A stretch of DNA of 64,000 bases from assembly GCF_003347495.1 (NCBI RefSeq), contig NZ_QCXY01000001.1, positions 310,001 through 374,000 on the forward strand, read 5' to 3'. The stretch is from Pleomorphovibrio marinus. GTDB lineage: Bacteria > Bacteroidota > Bacteroidia > Cytophagales > Cyclobacteriaceae. The position numbers and the translations under genes are program-made. Shown here one piece after another: positions 26,574 to 35,581 of this stretch (positions are counted from its first letter, which is position 1; each line of letters starts with the position of its first letter). Under the pieces are notes generated by a model. The model saw only the letters and a program-made list of their open reading frames with translations. It made no database searches and had not been told where the DNA came from.

Positions 26574-27089
26574 CTAATGTAAAGAAAGGTCAAGGGTATA
26601 TTTTTGCTCCGTGAGCGGCACTCCAAAGTTAGTGGAGAATCTCTGTTCCTGAAGTTGAAACCCGGCTTTTTTATACATGGAAGCAGCTAAGCTTAAATGG
26701 TCTGTAGTCCACAAATAAACCTGTTGATAGTTCATATCCCTGGCCACAGCAAGCCAGCAATCCAAAAGGTGTTTTCCTAAACCTATCCCCCGACAATCAG
26801 AATCCACCACAAAGTACCTCAATTGGGCAACATTTGGAGTGCGATGAACAAGGGCAAGGAATCCGACTATTCTATTCCCCCATTCCGCCACCCAAACGCG
26901 ATCTTTGCCTTTATCAAAACTTTTGAAAAATGCGGCCATGCTTTTAGCCACATAGCATTCGAATCCCAATCCAAACTTAAATTCCTCGCTGTATAATTTT
27001 CCATGCATCCCAATGACCGTACCCAAATCCCCGGGCTTCAATTTGTCTCGAATTTGAATGTCAGTTAGTTTAGGTAAAAAACTACACAT
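26574..27089 (-). CDS. GNAT family N-acetyltransferase
   Basis: 171 residues. Motif A for acetyl-CoA binding is RYFVVDSDCRGIGLGKHLLD (R-x-x-G-x-G/A pattern), preceded by RVWVAEWGNRIVGFLALVHRT (strand 2-3 hairpin) and followed by VYLWTTDHLSLAASMYKKAGFQ (motif B). The N-terminal LKPGDLGTVIGMHGKLYSEEFKFGLGFECYVAKSMAAF is that of MarR-associated or stand-alone GNATs common in bacteria. Substrate not clear. Stop codon TAG at 26574 is followed by a fragment of a dispersed repeat and the IS110 element. Confidence 0.87.
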   Translation of the reverse strand: MCSFLPKLTDIQIRDKLKPGDLGTVIGMHGKLYSEEFKFGLGFECYVAKSMAAFFKSFDKGKDRVWVAEWGNRIVGFLALVHRTPNVAQLRYFVVDSDCRGIGLGKHLLDCWLAVARDMNYQQVYLWTTDHLSLAASMYKKAGFQLQEQRFSTNFGVPLTEQKYTLDLSLH

Positions 27090-27119
27090 AATTGGAAATT
27101 TAATAGGATCTCAAATATA

Positions 27120-27260
27120 ATGAAATCGAGCATGACAAGAACGAAACACAGATGGATAATTATTCGTAGCGAGATTCTCCCGAAACTAGTTTCCCGATAG
27201 CTACAGGACGGGGCGGGCAAGGGCAGGCTATATGTCCTTTAAAAAGCAAATTATAAACAC
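27120..27260 (+). repeat. Dispersed leader repeat, copy 2, orphan
   Basis: Contains TGAAATCGAG, a diverged ACACAGATGGATAATTATTC, GCGAGATTCTCCCGAAACTA, CCCGATAGCTAC, GGCTATATGTCC and AAATTATAAACACATG. The ATG at 27261 opens only an 11-codon frame (MNLGDNQHVLF), so the copy has no real gene. A second partial copy of its tail (ATGTCCTTT...AAAGCAAA) follows at about 27284-27303. The rest of 27304-27439 is AT-rich upstream DNA of the dehydrogenase gene. Confidence 0.8.
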
Positions 27261-27439
27261 ATGAATCTAGGTGACAACCAACATGTCCTTTTTTAAAGCA
27301 AAAAACCAACTAATGGAGGTTTCATCCTGTTTTAGTTGTAAGAAAATTAAAATCAATCTATCTTACTGTTTCAAATGCTCTACAAAGATAAACCACACAT
27401 TTCGTTAATTTACAATAATATTTCAACCCTAACCATTCT

Positions 27440-28888
27440 ATGGCAATGATAGACACCTATTTAAACCTTTCAAAAGAAGCATTCTACGTTTACAAGAAGA
27501 CCAGCAATTCCGAAAAATCCGCATTTTTAGAGGAAGTTGCGCTCCAGATTGATGCAATCAGGGAGCAGCTTATCCCTACGGCATCTAAGGAATCTCATTT
27601 GCCGGAAGGACGAATCACGGGGGAACTTGGCCGAACCCTAGGCCAGATCAGGCTATTTGCGAAAGTGGTGAAAGAAGGTAGCTGGATAGAGGCTACCATT
27701 GATCATGCAGATCCGGAAAGGAGTCCCCTACCAAAACCGGACATTAGAAGAATGCTCCGGCCGCTTGGTCCAGTACTGGTATTTGGGGCAAGTAATTTCC
27801 CCTTGGCCTTTTCTACTGCGGGTGGGGATACCGTTTCGGCCCTAGCGGCAGGTTGTCCTGTACTTTATAAAGCGCACCCAGCACATCCTGAAACCTCCAG
27901 GATGGTTTCTGAAGCCATCAAGGTTGCTATTCGAAAGAGTAACCTGCCCAAAGGTGTTTTTCAGCATATAGAAGGTGGGGTAGATATTGGTCAAGAACTT
28001 GCCAGCCACCCAGGAATCCAAGCTATTGCTTTTACAGGTTCTTTTAAAGGTGGAAAGGCACTATTTGACACTGCTACACAGAGAGAAAACCCTATTCCTG
28101 TATATGCTGAGATGGGAAGTGTAAATCCTGTTTTTGCCTTTGAATCTAAATTAAGTTCAGAAATGAAGGCCTTAGCAGCAGCGTATGTGGGTTCATTGAC
28201 CTTGGGAGTGGGCCAGTTTTGTACAAATCCCGGACTTATTTTTGTCCCTGAAAAGTTGGCTACAGAGTTTGCGGAAGCAGTTTTGGACAACCTCAAAGAG
28301 GTTAAGGCAGGCCCAATGCTCCATGAAGGTATAGGAAAAGCCTATTATGATATGTTGAAATCTATGGAAGGTGCAGAGGAAGTTCAGTGGATCAAGAAGG
28401 CTGAAGCAGAGGACATGCACCTTGGAAACCCAACTTTTGTCAGAATTCAAGGTTCAGATTGGCTGAAAGATGAAGCGTTTCAGGAGGAGATTTTTGGCCC
28501 CTACGGAATGATGGTGACCTACAAGAACTCCGGAGAACTAAAAGAAATTGTGACGGCTCTGAAAGGACAACTTACTTGCAGCATTTGGGCTGAGGATCTG
28601 GAAGTAGAAAACTCCATGGATTTGATCCGAGAGATCGAGGAGAAATGTGGAAGGATATTGTTCAAGGGTGTACCTACAGGAGTAGAGGTAGGGTTTGCCA
28701 TGCAACACGGCGGGCCGTTCCCTTCCACCACTGATAGCCGGTCCACCTCAGTGGGTGTGCATGCGATAAAGCGGTTTGCCCGACCAGTAGCCTTTCAGGA
28801 CATGCCAACTCAAGTTCTCCCTGCGGAACTTCAAGAGGAAAACCCCTTGGGTATCTGGAGAACCGTGGATGGGATCTGGCAAAAATAA
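27440..28888 (+). CDS. Aldehyde dehydrogenase, ketoglutarate-semialdehyde type
   Basis: 482 residues. NAD(P)-dependent oxidation of an aldehyde to an acid. Seen: PVLVFGASNFPLAFSTAGGDTVSALAAGCPVLYKAHPAHPETS, the glycine motif IAFTGSFKGGKAL, YAEMGSVNPVF with the general-base Glu, and the catalytic Cys in GVGQFCTNPGLIF. This set is that of the class used in sugar-acid breakdown (2,5-dioxovalerate / alpha-ketoglutaric semialdehyde dehydrogenase). Neighbouring GH9 and uptake-type genes agree with plant-sugar catabolism, but the exact substrate is an inference. A 26-bp gap leads into repeat copy 3. Confidence 0.88.
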   Translation: MAMIDTYLNLSKEAFYVYKKTSNSEKSAFLEEVALQIDAIREQLIPTASKESHLPEGRITGELGRTLGQIRLFAKVVKEGSWIEATIDHADPERSPLPKPDIRRMLRPLGPVLVFGASNFPLAFSTAGGDTVSALAAGCPVLYKAHPAHPETSRMVSEAIKVAIRKSNLPKGVFQHIEGGVDIGQELASHPGIQAIAFTGSFKGGKALFDTATQRENPIPVYAEMGSVNPVFAFESKLSSEMKALAAAYVGSLTLGVGQFCTNPGLIFVPEKLATEFAEAVLDNLKEVKAGPMLHEGIGKAYYDMLKSMEGAEEVQWIKKAEAEDMHLGNPTFVRIQGSDWLKDEAFQEEIFGPYGMMVTYKNSGELKEIVTALKGQLTCSIWAEDLEVENSMDLIREIEEKCGRILFKGVPTGVEVGFAMQHGGPFPSTTDSRSTSVGVHAIKRFARPVAFQDMPTQVLPAELQEENPLGIWRTVDGIWQK

Positions 28889-28914
28889 GCTTGCCCAATC
28901 GAAACTTTAATCAG

Positions 28915-29002
28915 ATGAAATCGAGCATGACGAGCAAGTCACACACCGGGATGATTATCGTTGCGAGATTCCATGTGACCTTAAAAAGACAAATATAAAC
29001 AC
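28915..29002 (+). repeat. Dispersed leader repeat, copy 3 (before GH9 gene)
   Basis: A short uninterrupted form: TGAAATCGAGCATGACGAGC, GTCACACACCGGGATG (28938-28953), GTTGCGAGATTC, ATGTGACCTTAAAAAG and AAATATAAACACATG, with the ATG being the GH9 start at 29003. It lacks the palindromic modules of the longer copies. Confidence 0.88.
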
Positions 29003-30796
29003 ATGAAAGGAGTCCTTATTTCCTGTTTAGTTTTCTTAGGCTTTTGTTTTAATGCTTTCGCCCAAGAAGATGTATTTATTAGGGTCAATCAACTTGGTTA
29101 TCTACCGGATGACCATAAAACGGGGTTGGTATTTAGCAAAAAACCATTTAGGGAGCGTATTGAACTTCTAGAGGTTTCCTCCGGAAAATCTGTAAAAACT
29201 TTAAAGCCCTTAAAAAGAGATACCCAAACCTGGGGAGTCTTTGACTATTATTATGAGCTCGACTTCACTGACATAGGTTCTGAGGGGACCTATAAACTGG
29301 TCGCTAAGAAATCAGGTTTGCAATCCACTGAATTTAAAATAGGTTCTGAGGTGTTTGGTAATCACCAGGAAACTCTGCTGGAGTTTATGCGACAGCAAAG
29401 GTGTGGGTACAATCCGACGCTGGACCTGGTATGCCATGCCAAGGATGGTCGAAATCACTATGGTCCTGTTCCCGACAGCACCTATTTTGACCTGAGCGGA
29501 GGATGGCATGATGCAGGAGACCAACTGCAATATTTGATCACCACAAGTTATGCCACCGCCCATATGCTTCTTGCCTATGAGTTGTATCCTGATCGTTTTG
29601 ATGACAAGGTTAATGCACTTGGTCAAACCGGACCCAATGGCATCCCCGACATCTTGGATGAGGCCAAATGGGGATTGGACTGGATACATAAAATGCACCC
29701 TAGGGAAGACATTCTCTTCCACCAAATTGCAGATGACAGGGACCATAAAGGGTTTAAAGAACTTGACAATGACCCCTCTGACTACGGGTGGGGGCCTGAC
29801 AGTTATAGAGCAGCCTATATATCCACAGGCGAACCCCAGGGGTTGGGTAAATATAAAAGTGAGGCAACAGGGGTTTCAAATTTGGCGGGAAGAAGTGCAG
29901 CGGCTATGGCCATCGCTGCCCGGATTTGGGAAGAACACCTCCAGGACCCTGGATATGCCCATCAATGCAAGGAAGCCGCAATCTCACTCTATGCACTGGG
30001 CAGGGAAAAAGAGGGGTTTCAGCAAGGCAATTCCTTTGGGGCACCATATAGGTATAATGAAGAGACCTATGCAGACGATATGGAATGGGGTGCTGCTGAA
30101 CTTTATAAACTGACAGGGGAAGAAAAGTACCTTGAACAAGCCAAGGCTTATGCAGCCTTAAGCAGCAACGATGATTCATGGATGGTCAGAGACTCTGCAG
30201 CCCACTACCAACTCTATCCTTTTATCAATATAGGTCACTTTGCATTACATCAAGTGGCAGATGAAGACTTCAAAAAGAAACTTGAGAACTACTATTTAGA
30301 AGGGATTGAATACACCCTCAACCGGGCAAAAAGCAATCCTTTTCATATAGGAATACCATTTATCTGGTGCAGCAATAACCTGCTTACCAGCCTTATTGCC
30401 CAAATCATCCTTTATGAGAAAATGACGGGCGACATGCAATTCCAGCCCTATCTTGCTGCCCAAAGAGATTGGCTTTTTGGGAGGAATCCATGGGGCACTT
30501 CCATGTTTACTGGTATTCCTGATGGGGGAGAATACCCAGTAGAGGTACATACCAGCGTGTTTGTGGTATATGGACTGAAAGTTCCGGGAGGGTTGGTGGA
30601 CGGGCCAATTTATAGAACCATACATGACAACTTGCTTGGTCTCACACTTCATCAGGAGGATAAATTTGCCCAAGTTCAAAATCACCACGTAGCCTACCAC
30701 GATGACGTAGGGGATTATAGCACTAATGAACCTACTATGGACGGTACCGCCGGGGCAATACTGATGATGGCTCATTTTGGATTTCCCATAAAGTGA
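29003..30796 (+). CDS. Secreted glycoside hydrolase family 9 endoglucanase
   Basis: 597 residues. Signal peptide (MKGVLISCLVFLGFCFNAFAQ), an Ig-like CelD_N domain (residues about 24-115; VFIRVNQLGYLPDDHKTGLVF), then the (alpha/alpha)6 GH9 catalytic domain. The catalytic base/nucleophile-water pair is Asp170/Asp173 in WHDAGDQ; the acid Glu576 is in DYSTNEPTMDG. The intermediate block GRNPWGTSMFTGIPDGGEYPVEVH is typical. It cleaves beta-1,4-glucans such as cellulose, or shorter cello-oligosaccharides. No CBM or type IX sorting tail was seen. A leader repeat ends at its start codon. Confidence 0.93.
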   Translation: MKGVLISCLVFLGFCFNAFAQEDVFIRVNQLGYLPDDHKTGLVFSKKPFRERIELLEVSSGKSVKTLKPLKRDTQTWGVFDYYYELDFTDIGSEGTYKLVAKKSGLQSTEFKIGSEVFGNHQETLLEFMRQQRCGYNPTLDLVCHAKDGRNHYGPVPDSTYFDLSGGWHDAGDQLQYLITTSYATAHMLLAYELYPDRFDDKVNALGQTGPNGIPDILDEAKWGLDWIHKMHPREDILFHQIADDRDHKGFKELDNDPSDYGWGPDSYRAAYISTGEPQGLGKYKSEATGVSNLAGRSAAAMAIAARIWEEHLQDPGYAHQCKEAAISLYALGREKEGFQQGNSFGAPYRYNEETYADDMEWGAAELYKLTGEEKYLEQAKAYAALSSNDDSWMVRDSAAHYQLYPFINIGHFALHQVADEDFKKKLENYYLEGIEYTLNRAKSNPFHIGIPFIWCSNNLLTSLIAQIILYEKMTGDMQFQPYLAAQRDWLFGRNPWGTSMFTGIPDGGEYPVEVHTSVFVVYGLKVPGGLVDGPIYRTIHDNLLGLTLHQEDKFAQVQNHHVAYHDDVGDYSTNEPTMDGTAGAILMMAHFGFPIK

Positions 30797-30873
30797 TCCA
30801 TGGATAAAACAGGAGAAAAACCCTAAATAATCTTCTACAATTTCCTATATTGTAGGTGATTGTTTCTTCTATT

Positions 30874-31530
30874 ATGGAAATCCAGAAATTATTGCTTTAC
30901 GGCTGTCTATTATTTGTAACGGTATTTTTCTTTTCATGTGGTAGTGAGGAAGGAATCCCTGATATGGAAGAGGAACTTTTCTTTTCTATTGACATAGAAG
31001 GAAAAAATTACACCTATAGATACCCTCTACCCGCTAATTACCTAGAGAAGGAAGGTGAAGGGTTTATAGAATCCATCCCCGACGATGTCTTCAACAATTT
31101 CTTCATATATAGCAACCGTTCCCAAGTCCTCATCATCGATGTGGCTACTAATTGCAGTATAGACCCAGGGCCTAATTCCTGTATTTTTCTCGCCTTAAGT
31201 TTTGGGAACGAACTGGGTAATCATGCTGAAGCCTTTATTCATGGTTTTGCCTTGGACTACTACTTTATTAATACATTAAGGGTTACGGATCCTGAGGCAA
31301 AGGTAAACCTTGAAGTAAATGTACTACGCTACCATCCAGAAAAAATGTTGATGGAAGGGGATTTTAGCGGTATGGTATTTACGGAATACCCTACCAACAG
31401 TGTACCGGAAACGGCAAATAGGACTGTAATCCATGGTGAATTTCGGGTAGGTATTCTCGCCAACCCTGACATGGAAGAAAGCCAATTACTAAACCAAAGG
31501 GAAGATTTCATTAAAAAAGAGCTAAGGTGA
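30874..31530 (+). CDS. Hypothetical lipoprotein
   Basis: 218 residues. MEIQKLLLYGCLLFVTVFFFSC is a lipoprotein signal with lipobox Cys22, followed by an acidic spacer (GSEEGIPDMEEEL). The mature domain (beta-strand rich, with CSIDPGPNSC and HGEFRVGI) is not a family I recognise. I chose the ATG at 30874 over a GTG 18 nt upstream, because it gives the better signal peptide. Follows GH9 by 77 bp on the same strand. Confidence 0.72.
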   Translation: MEIQKLLLYGCLLFVTVFFFSCGSEEGIPDMEEELFFSIDIEGKNYTYRYPLPANYLEKEGEGFIESIPDDVFNNFFIYSNRSQVLIIDVATNCSIDPGPNSCIFLALSFGNELGNHAEAFIHGFALDYYFINTLRVTDPEAKVNLEVNVLRYHPEKMLMEGDFSGMVFTEYPTNSVPETANRTVIHGEFRVGILANPDMEESQLLNQREDFIKKELR

Positions 31531-31586
31531 AACAATACAATTTCTAATGGGTTAAAATATATTATTAATGAAATAAGCAATAGAAA

Positions 31587-32528
31587 ATGAACAGAACAAA
31601 GGTATTTGTACTTGGAGGCACTGGTTTTATTGGTTCTGCCCTTATGGATAAACTCTCTCAACAATTGGACAAGTATGAGGTTTGGGCTCTTATCCATAGA
31701 AATGTAAATTTTAGAAAGTTAGAGTGTTTCAATACGTTTACCGGAGATCTTCAGTCTTTTGACTTGTCCCTTTTGGACAAGTTTGAACCTGACCATATCG
31801 TACATATGGCTAGAATGAGTGGTAAAGGGGCTAAAGGAAGGGAAAAATCCGCCAAAAAAGGCGCCAAAGCCAATCAAAGACTTATTAAACATTTACTTTC
31901 CATGCAAAAAAAACCAGTGGTCCACTACGTGAGTGGTACCCTAGTCTATGGGGACTGCGGTGAAAAACTGGTGGATGAGGATTCCCCAATTAACCCTACA
32001 GGCTTTGCCAAGGAATATATTGAAGCGGAAAGGCCATGGATGGAATGTATTGAAAAATCCACTCTTCCCGTAAGTATGTTAAGGCCTCCCTGGATCATGG
32101 GTACAAATTCATGGTTTAAGACCTTTTTTCTAAATTACATGTGGAAGTTCAAGAAAGTACCTGTGTTAGGGGAAGGTGAAAACTGGATGACTATAATAGA
32201 TGTGGTGGATTGCGCAGGAATGATCATACATGCTTTGGAAAATGGCAAACCTGGCAATTATTATAATTTGGGAATGCCAGATAATTACCTTAAGCATAAG
32301 GATTTTGCCACTAAAGTATCTGAAATATCCGGTTTACCCCTAGATCCTTTAAGCAAAGAGAAAATCATTGAAAAATTTGATGAAACTATCTACGAGGCAT
32401 TTACCTTCTCCGTAAAATCCAGCTCTAAACACCGTGAATTTCTTGATTCCTATACCTTTGCATATCCAACTATAGAAAGTATGATCCAAAAAAACACAGC
32501 TTCATTGCAAAAATCCGTGGAAGTATAA
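31587..32528 (+). CDS. NAD-dependent epimerase/dehydratase (extended SDR)
   Basis: 313 residues. The Rossmann motif GGTGFIGSALM (9-19) and the block VVHYVSGTLVYGDCGEKLVDEDSPINPTGFAKEYIEAERPW resemble extended SDRs, but the usual YxxxK is weak (a Tyr-Ile-Glu-Ala stretch), so activity is uncertain. The C-terminal half (MLRPPWIMG... DNYLKHKDFATKVSEISGL) is intact in length. Probably acts on a nucleotide-sugar; converges on the GT2 gene with a 3-bp gap. Confidence 0.78.
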   Translation: MNRTKVFVLGGTGFIGSALMDKLSQQLDKYEVWALIHRNVNFRKLECFNTFTGDLQSFDLSLLDKFEPDHIVHMARMSGKGAKGREKSAKKGAKANQRLIKHLLSMQKKPVVHYVSGTLVYGDCGEKLVDEDSPINPTGFAKEYIEAERPWMECIEKSTLPVSMLRPPWIMGTNSWFKTFFLNYMWKFKKVPVLGEGENWMTIIDVVDCAGMIIHALENGKPGNYYNLGMPDNYLKHKDFATKVSEISGLPLDPLSKEKIIEKFDETIYEAFTFSVKSSSKHREFLDSYTFAYPTIESMIQKNTASLQKSVEV

Positions 32529-32531
32529 TGG

Positions 32532-33554
32532 TCATTGGAACCAATTTACATATCTTACCGCCACTCCCAATGTAATTTTAAATGCAATTGGGGAGTTTCG
32601 CTGTTTTCTTAAGTCATAAGATAGCCCAGCCTTCATAAACCTAAGAAGGAAAAGTTGAACCTTATTCAATTGTTTGTGGAATTGTAGCCCACTTAGTTTT
32701 TCGGTATATATGGCTAACAAATTCTGGTCTTCAAAAAGCCGTTGACCTAATTGTTTGTAGATAAAATGTAAAACCTTAAATGTGGCAAAGTATATCCCAA
32801 AACCAAACTTATCCAACTTATTGATGCCGAGCAGAAAATTCAAGTCAGCATTCAGAACTTTATAACAATCATTGATGTGTTTTAGTCCAACCGTATTCAT
32901 GGTGGAAGCAGGGTTTATGTTCCTTTGGTAAATCTCTTTATCCAAAAACGCCACCTTCTCGGAATAATAAAAAGCCTGGAGATTAAAATGCCTGTCTTGC
33001 ATAAAAAGTCCCTCCGGAAAAATCAATTTCTCCTTTTTCACCAATTCACTTTTCCATAGCTTGGCACAGGCCGACATACTTAACCTTCCAAAATACATCC
33101 AACTTATCACCTCATAACCAGCACGCTGTTGGCTTTCCCTTATGGGAGATATGGAATGCCTTTTTCCCTCTTCACTATAATTCCCAAAGCGAGCCACTAC
33201 CCCATCTGCACCTGAACGCAGTGCGTGGTCATACATGGACTCACAATAATCCAAAAAAGGGAAATCGTCGCTGTCTACGAAAGTTAGGTAGTCCCCTTTG
33301 GCCAAACTTATTCCTTTGTTTCTGGCTATGGAAAGACCTCTATTGGTTTGATTTACCAAAGTGATCCTGTCATCCATTTCAACAAAACGCTCGGCTATTT
33401 GCTGTGAATCATCCGTGGAACCATCGTTTACCAAAATAATTTCTATATTGGAAAGAGTTTGTCCAACTATTCTCTCCAAACACTGAAAAAGGTATTTTTC
33501 TACATTGTAAATGGGTACGATAATCGAAACCTTGGGCCTACTTTCACCCTTCAT
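32532..33554 (-). CDS. Family 2 glycosyltransferase
   Basis: 340 residues. GT-A fold: KVSIIVPIYNVEKYLFQCLERIVGQTLSNIEIILVNDGSTDDS, the DxD region TFVDSDDFPFLDY, and WMYFGRLSMSACAKLWKS typical of the CPS/LPS-type GT2 branch. It transfers a sugar from a nucleotide donor, presumably to a surface polysaccharide. Its ATG overlaps the methyltransferase stop as ATGA, so both are in one transcript and are coupled. Confidence 0.88.
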   Translation of the reverse strand: MKGESRPKVSIIVPIYNVEKYLFQCLERIVGQTLSNIEIILVNDGSTDDSQQIAERFVEMDDRITLVNQTNRGLSIARNKGISLAKGDYLTFVDSDDFPFLDYCESMYDHALRSGADGVVARFGNYSEEGKRHSISPIRESQQRAGYEVISWMYFGRLSMSACAKLWKSELVKKEKLIFPEGLFMQDRHFNLQAFYYSEKVAFLDKEIYQRNINPASTMNTVGLKHINDCYKVLNADLNFLLGINKLDKFGFGIYFATFKVLHFIYKQLGQRLFEDQNLLAIYTEKLSGLQFHKQLNKVQLFLLRFMKAGLSYDLRKQRNSPIAFKITLGVAVRYVNWFQ

Positions 33555-34360
33555 TTTTTCTTTTTAAAAGTATACAAAGCATATTCCCCTAAACTCCAAA
33601 ATGGCGTTCCATCGAGTGACTTATCAAAATCCCAAAGAAACTCACTCACTCTTTTACCCATTTTCTTCACCCATCTATGTCTATACCATGCAGGATACAA
33701 GATGGAATAGCCTTTCTTCTTTTCTATAGTAAAATGATTTTCAAATGCACCTTTTATTTCTCCAGGTGAAAGGCATTTACTCTCAAGTATTTTTGACCCG
33801 GAATAGCCGCCCCAAACTGTTTTAAATCTTTTGAAAGCTTTTTTAAAATCGACTTTAGCCAAATGGTAAAAAACTTCCATCAAATACCATTTATTAACAA
33901 ATGTGAGGAGCATTGTTCCATTGTCAGCCAGCCTATCATTAAGGGCTGAGGCAATTTCTTCCAGATCCTCCACAGTATTTAGTGCTCCAAAAAAAACGTA
34001 GATATGATCAAATTTTACCCCAGGAAAAATTTTATCCAAATCCTCAGGAGTGCCTACTTTCACATTTACGTTATTCAACCCCAAGGACCTTGCTTTTGAT
34101 TCTGTATGCTTATGCATGGCTGGGGAAATATCTAGCCCATAGATGTCTTTATCAGGGAAAATCTGAGCGAAATGGCATACATCTAAACCTGGGCCATAGC
34201 CGATTTCCAGAGCATTGTCAAATTCAAATTTTTTAACCTCTTCCCTAAAAGACTGCCTAATCCTTTGCAATACAGCATTATTCCAGTACCTCTCCTCAAA
34301 ATCCCTTGCATCTTCGTCATAATAATCTGCAACTTTTTGATAATAGGTACTCTCATTCAT
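33551..34360 (-). CDS. Class I SAM-dependent methyltransferase
   Basis: About 269 residues. SAM-binding motif I DNALEIGYGPGLDVCHFA, motif II DIYGLDISPAMHKHTESKA and motif III-like FDHIYVFFGALNTVEDLEEIASAL. N-terminal YYQKVADYYDEDARDFEERYW is that of small-molecule methyltransferases. I chose the ATG at 34360 (MNESTYYQKVADYYDEDARD): it overlaps the upstream gene by 8 bp; earlier starts at 34381 or 34414 would overlap more. Substrate unknown; linked to GT2 by an ATGA overlap, suggesting a modified sugar or lipid. Confidence 0.85.
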   Translation of the reverse strand: MNESTYYQKVADYYDEDARDFEERYWNNAVLQRIRQSFREEVKKFEFDNALEIGYGPGLDVCHFAQIFPDKDIYGLDISPAMHKHTESKARSLGLNNVNVKVGTPEDLDKIFPGVKFDHIYVFFGALNTVEDLEEIASALNDRLADNGTMLLTFVNKWYLMEVFYHLAKVDFKKAFKRFKTVWGGYSGSKILESKCLSPGEIKGAFENHFTIEKKKGYSILYPAWYRHRWVKKMGKRVSEFLWDFDKSLDGTPFWSLGEYALYTFKKKK

Positions 34361-35393
34361 AAGTTCTGTATTTTGAGGCATAAGTTTCAGATAGTTTAAT
34401 TTGCTTAACATCAAATTTCGAAGATTTTAGGGATAAACTCAACGGGTCAGCAAAAAGTCGGGAAATTAATTCCTCATCCATATATCCCGGAAAATTCTCT
34501 TGGATAATCCTAGGGTATTTTTCTTGAATATAAATTTGATACCCTCCGTAGGATGATCCCTTTCTATTAACGTTGTATGATTTTGTGGGGTCAAATTTAT
34601 TCATCATCTCCTGAAAGGGCTCCAAACTTCTAAGCTTCACACTCCTAAAAACTTTAATAAAGGAATACATCATTCGATTGATATAATTCGAAGATCTATT
34701 CATCTTTACTATTCCGTTTAACTTTCCAAATCCAGGAAAATAGCTTGATACCCAAGGATTTGAGGCGATAAATTTTTTATAGGTATCTTCTCCATAATAA
34801 GGTTTAAGATTGTAAAGCTCATTTGCTGTATAAAAGTTTTGATTATATATCCTTAAATCCGATTCATCATAAATATGATTCATGCATAAATAAACACCAC
34901 CTTCTCTTTTTTTCTTCCGAGTAAAAAACCTGTAAAAAGTATCAAATAAATAAAAAAACCAAATACATTGGTTTCTAGTAATAATGAACAAATCCAAATC
35001 TGCCTTCTTTTCTTTCGTATCCACAGGATTTCCAGCAGCAATGGAACCTGAAATACCGATAAATTTCACTATTGGTAACTTTGAGATGGTTTTTAACATC
35101 TTGCTATTAGAAGAAATTAACTCCTCAACTCTCTCAAAATCCCGAGATTTAATTTTTATTTTTTGCGATAACCCTGGCAAACCAACATACCCACCTTCTC
35201 TAATAATAAGGCCATCCTCCTTCAGGCTTTCCAGAGCCTCTTCAAGCTCGGAAGGTTCATTAATTCCCAATTTTTCTGCCAGTGTTTGTTCGCTTAATAC
35301 ATCCCTGAAAATTCCTGCATAACCTATCAGAAAAACAATCCTCTTGGCAATAGGGACACCTAACCAAATGTTATTTTGAATATTATCCTTCAA
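34353..35393 (-). CDS. Winged-helix plus nucleotidyltransferase-fold protein
   Basis: 346 residues. An N-terminal winged-helix-like part (LSEQTLAEKLGINEPSELEEALESLKEDGLIIREGGYVGLPG) precedes a nucleotidyltransferase core with GISGSIAAGNPVDTKEKKADLDLFIITRN: the G-S-x11-D-x-D pattern of the MNT/poly(A)-polymerase superfamily. The rest is helical with many aromatic residues. The start is a TTG at 35393 behind GGAGGAA, an unusually good Shine-Dalgarno for this organism. The gene is richer in A/T than its neighbours. Overlap with the methyltransferase suggests a role in the same pathway. Function unknown. Confidence 0.75.
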   Translation of the reverse strand: MKDNIQNNIWLGVPIAKRIVFLIGYAGIFRDVLSEQTLAEKLGINEPSELEEALESLKEDGLIIREGGYVGLPGLSQKIKIKSRDFERVEELISSNSKMLKTISKLPIVKFIGISGSIAAGNPVDTKEKKADLDLFIITRNQCIWFFYLFDTFYRFFTRKKKREGGVYLCMNHIYDESDLRIYNQNFYTANELYNLKPYYGEDTYKKFIASNPWVSSYFPGFGKLNGIVKMNRSSNYINRMMYSFIKVFRSVKLRSLEPFQEMMNKFDPTKSYNVNRKGSSYGGYQIYIQEKYPRIIQENFPGYMDEELISRLFADPLSLSLKSSKFDVKQIKLSETYASKYRTYE

Positions 35394-35581
35394 TTCCTCC
35401 TAACTTAGTGTGTTTTCTAAATCTAACAAAATACTATTTAACAAACAATTGATCAGCTTGTATTAAAAAAACAAACATGTTTACAGCAAAATTGTTTGCC
35501 AAGATCTTAGGAGTTTTAAAATTCAGGTTGATGGCCATGCATATTAAAAGGAATGTTTGTCAATGCAAGCAAAGTAAACTA

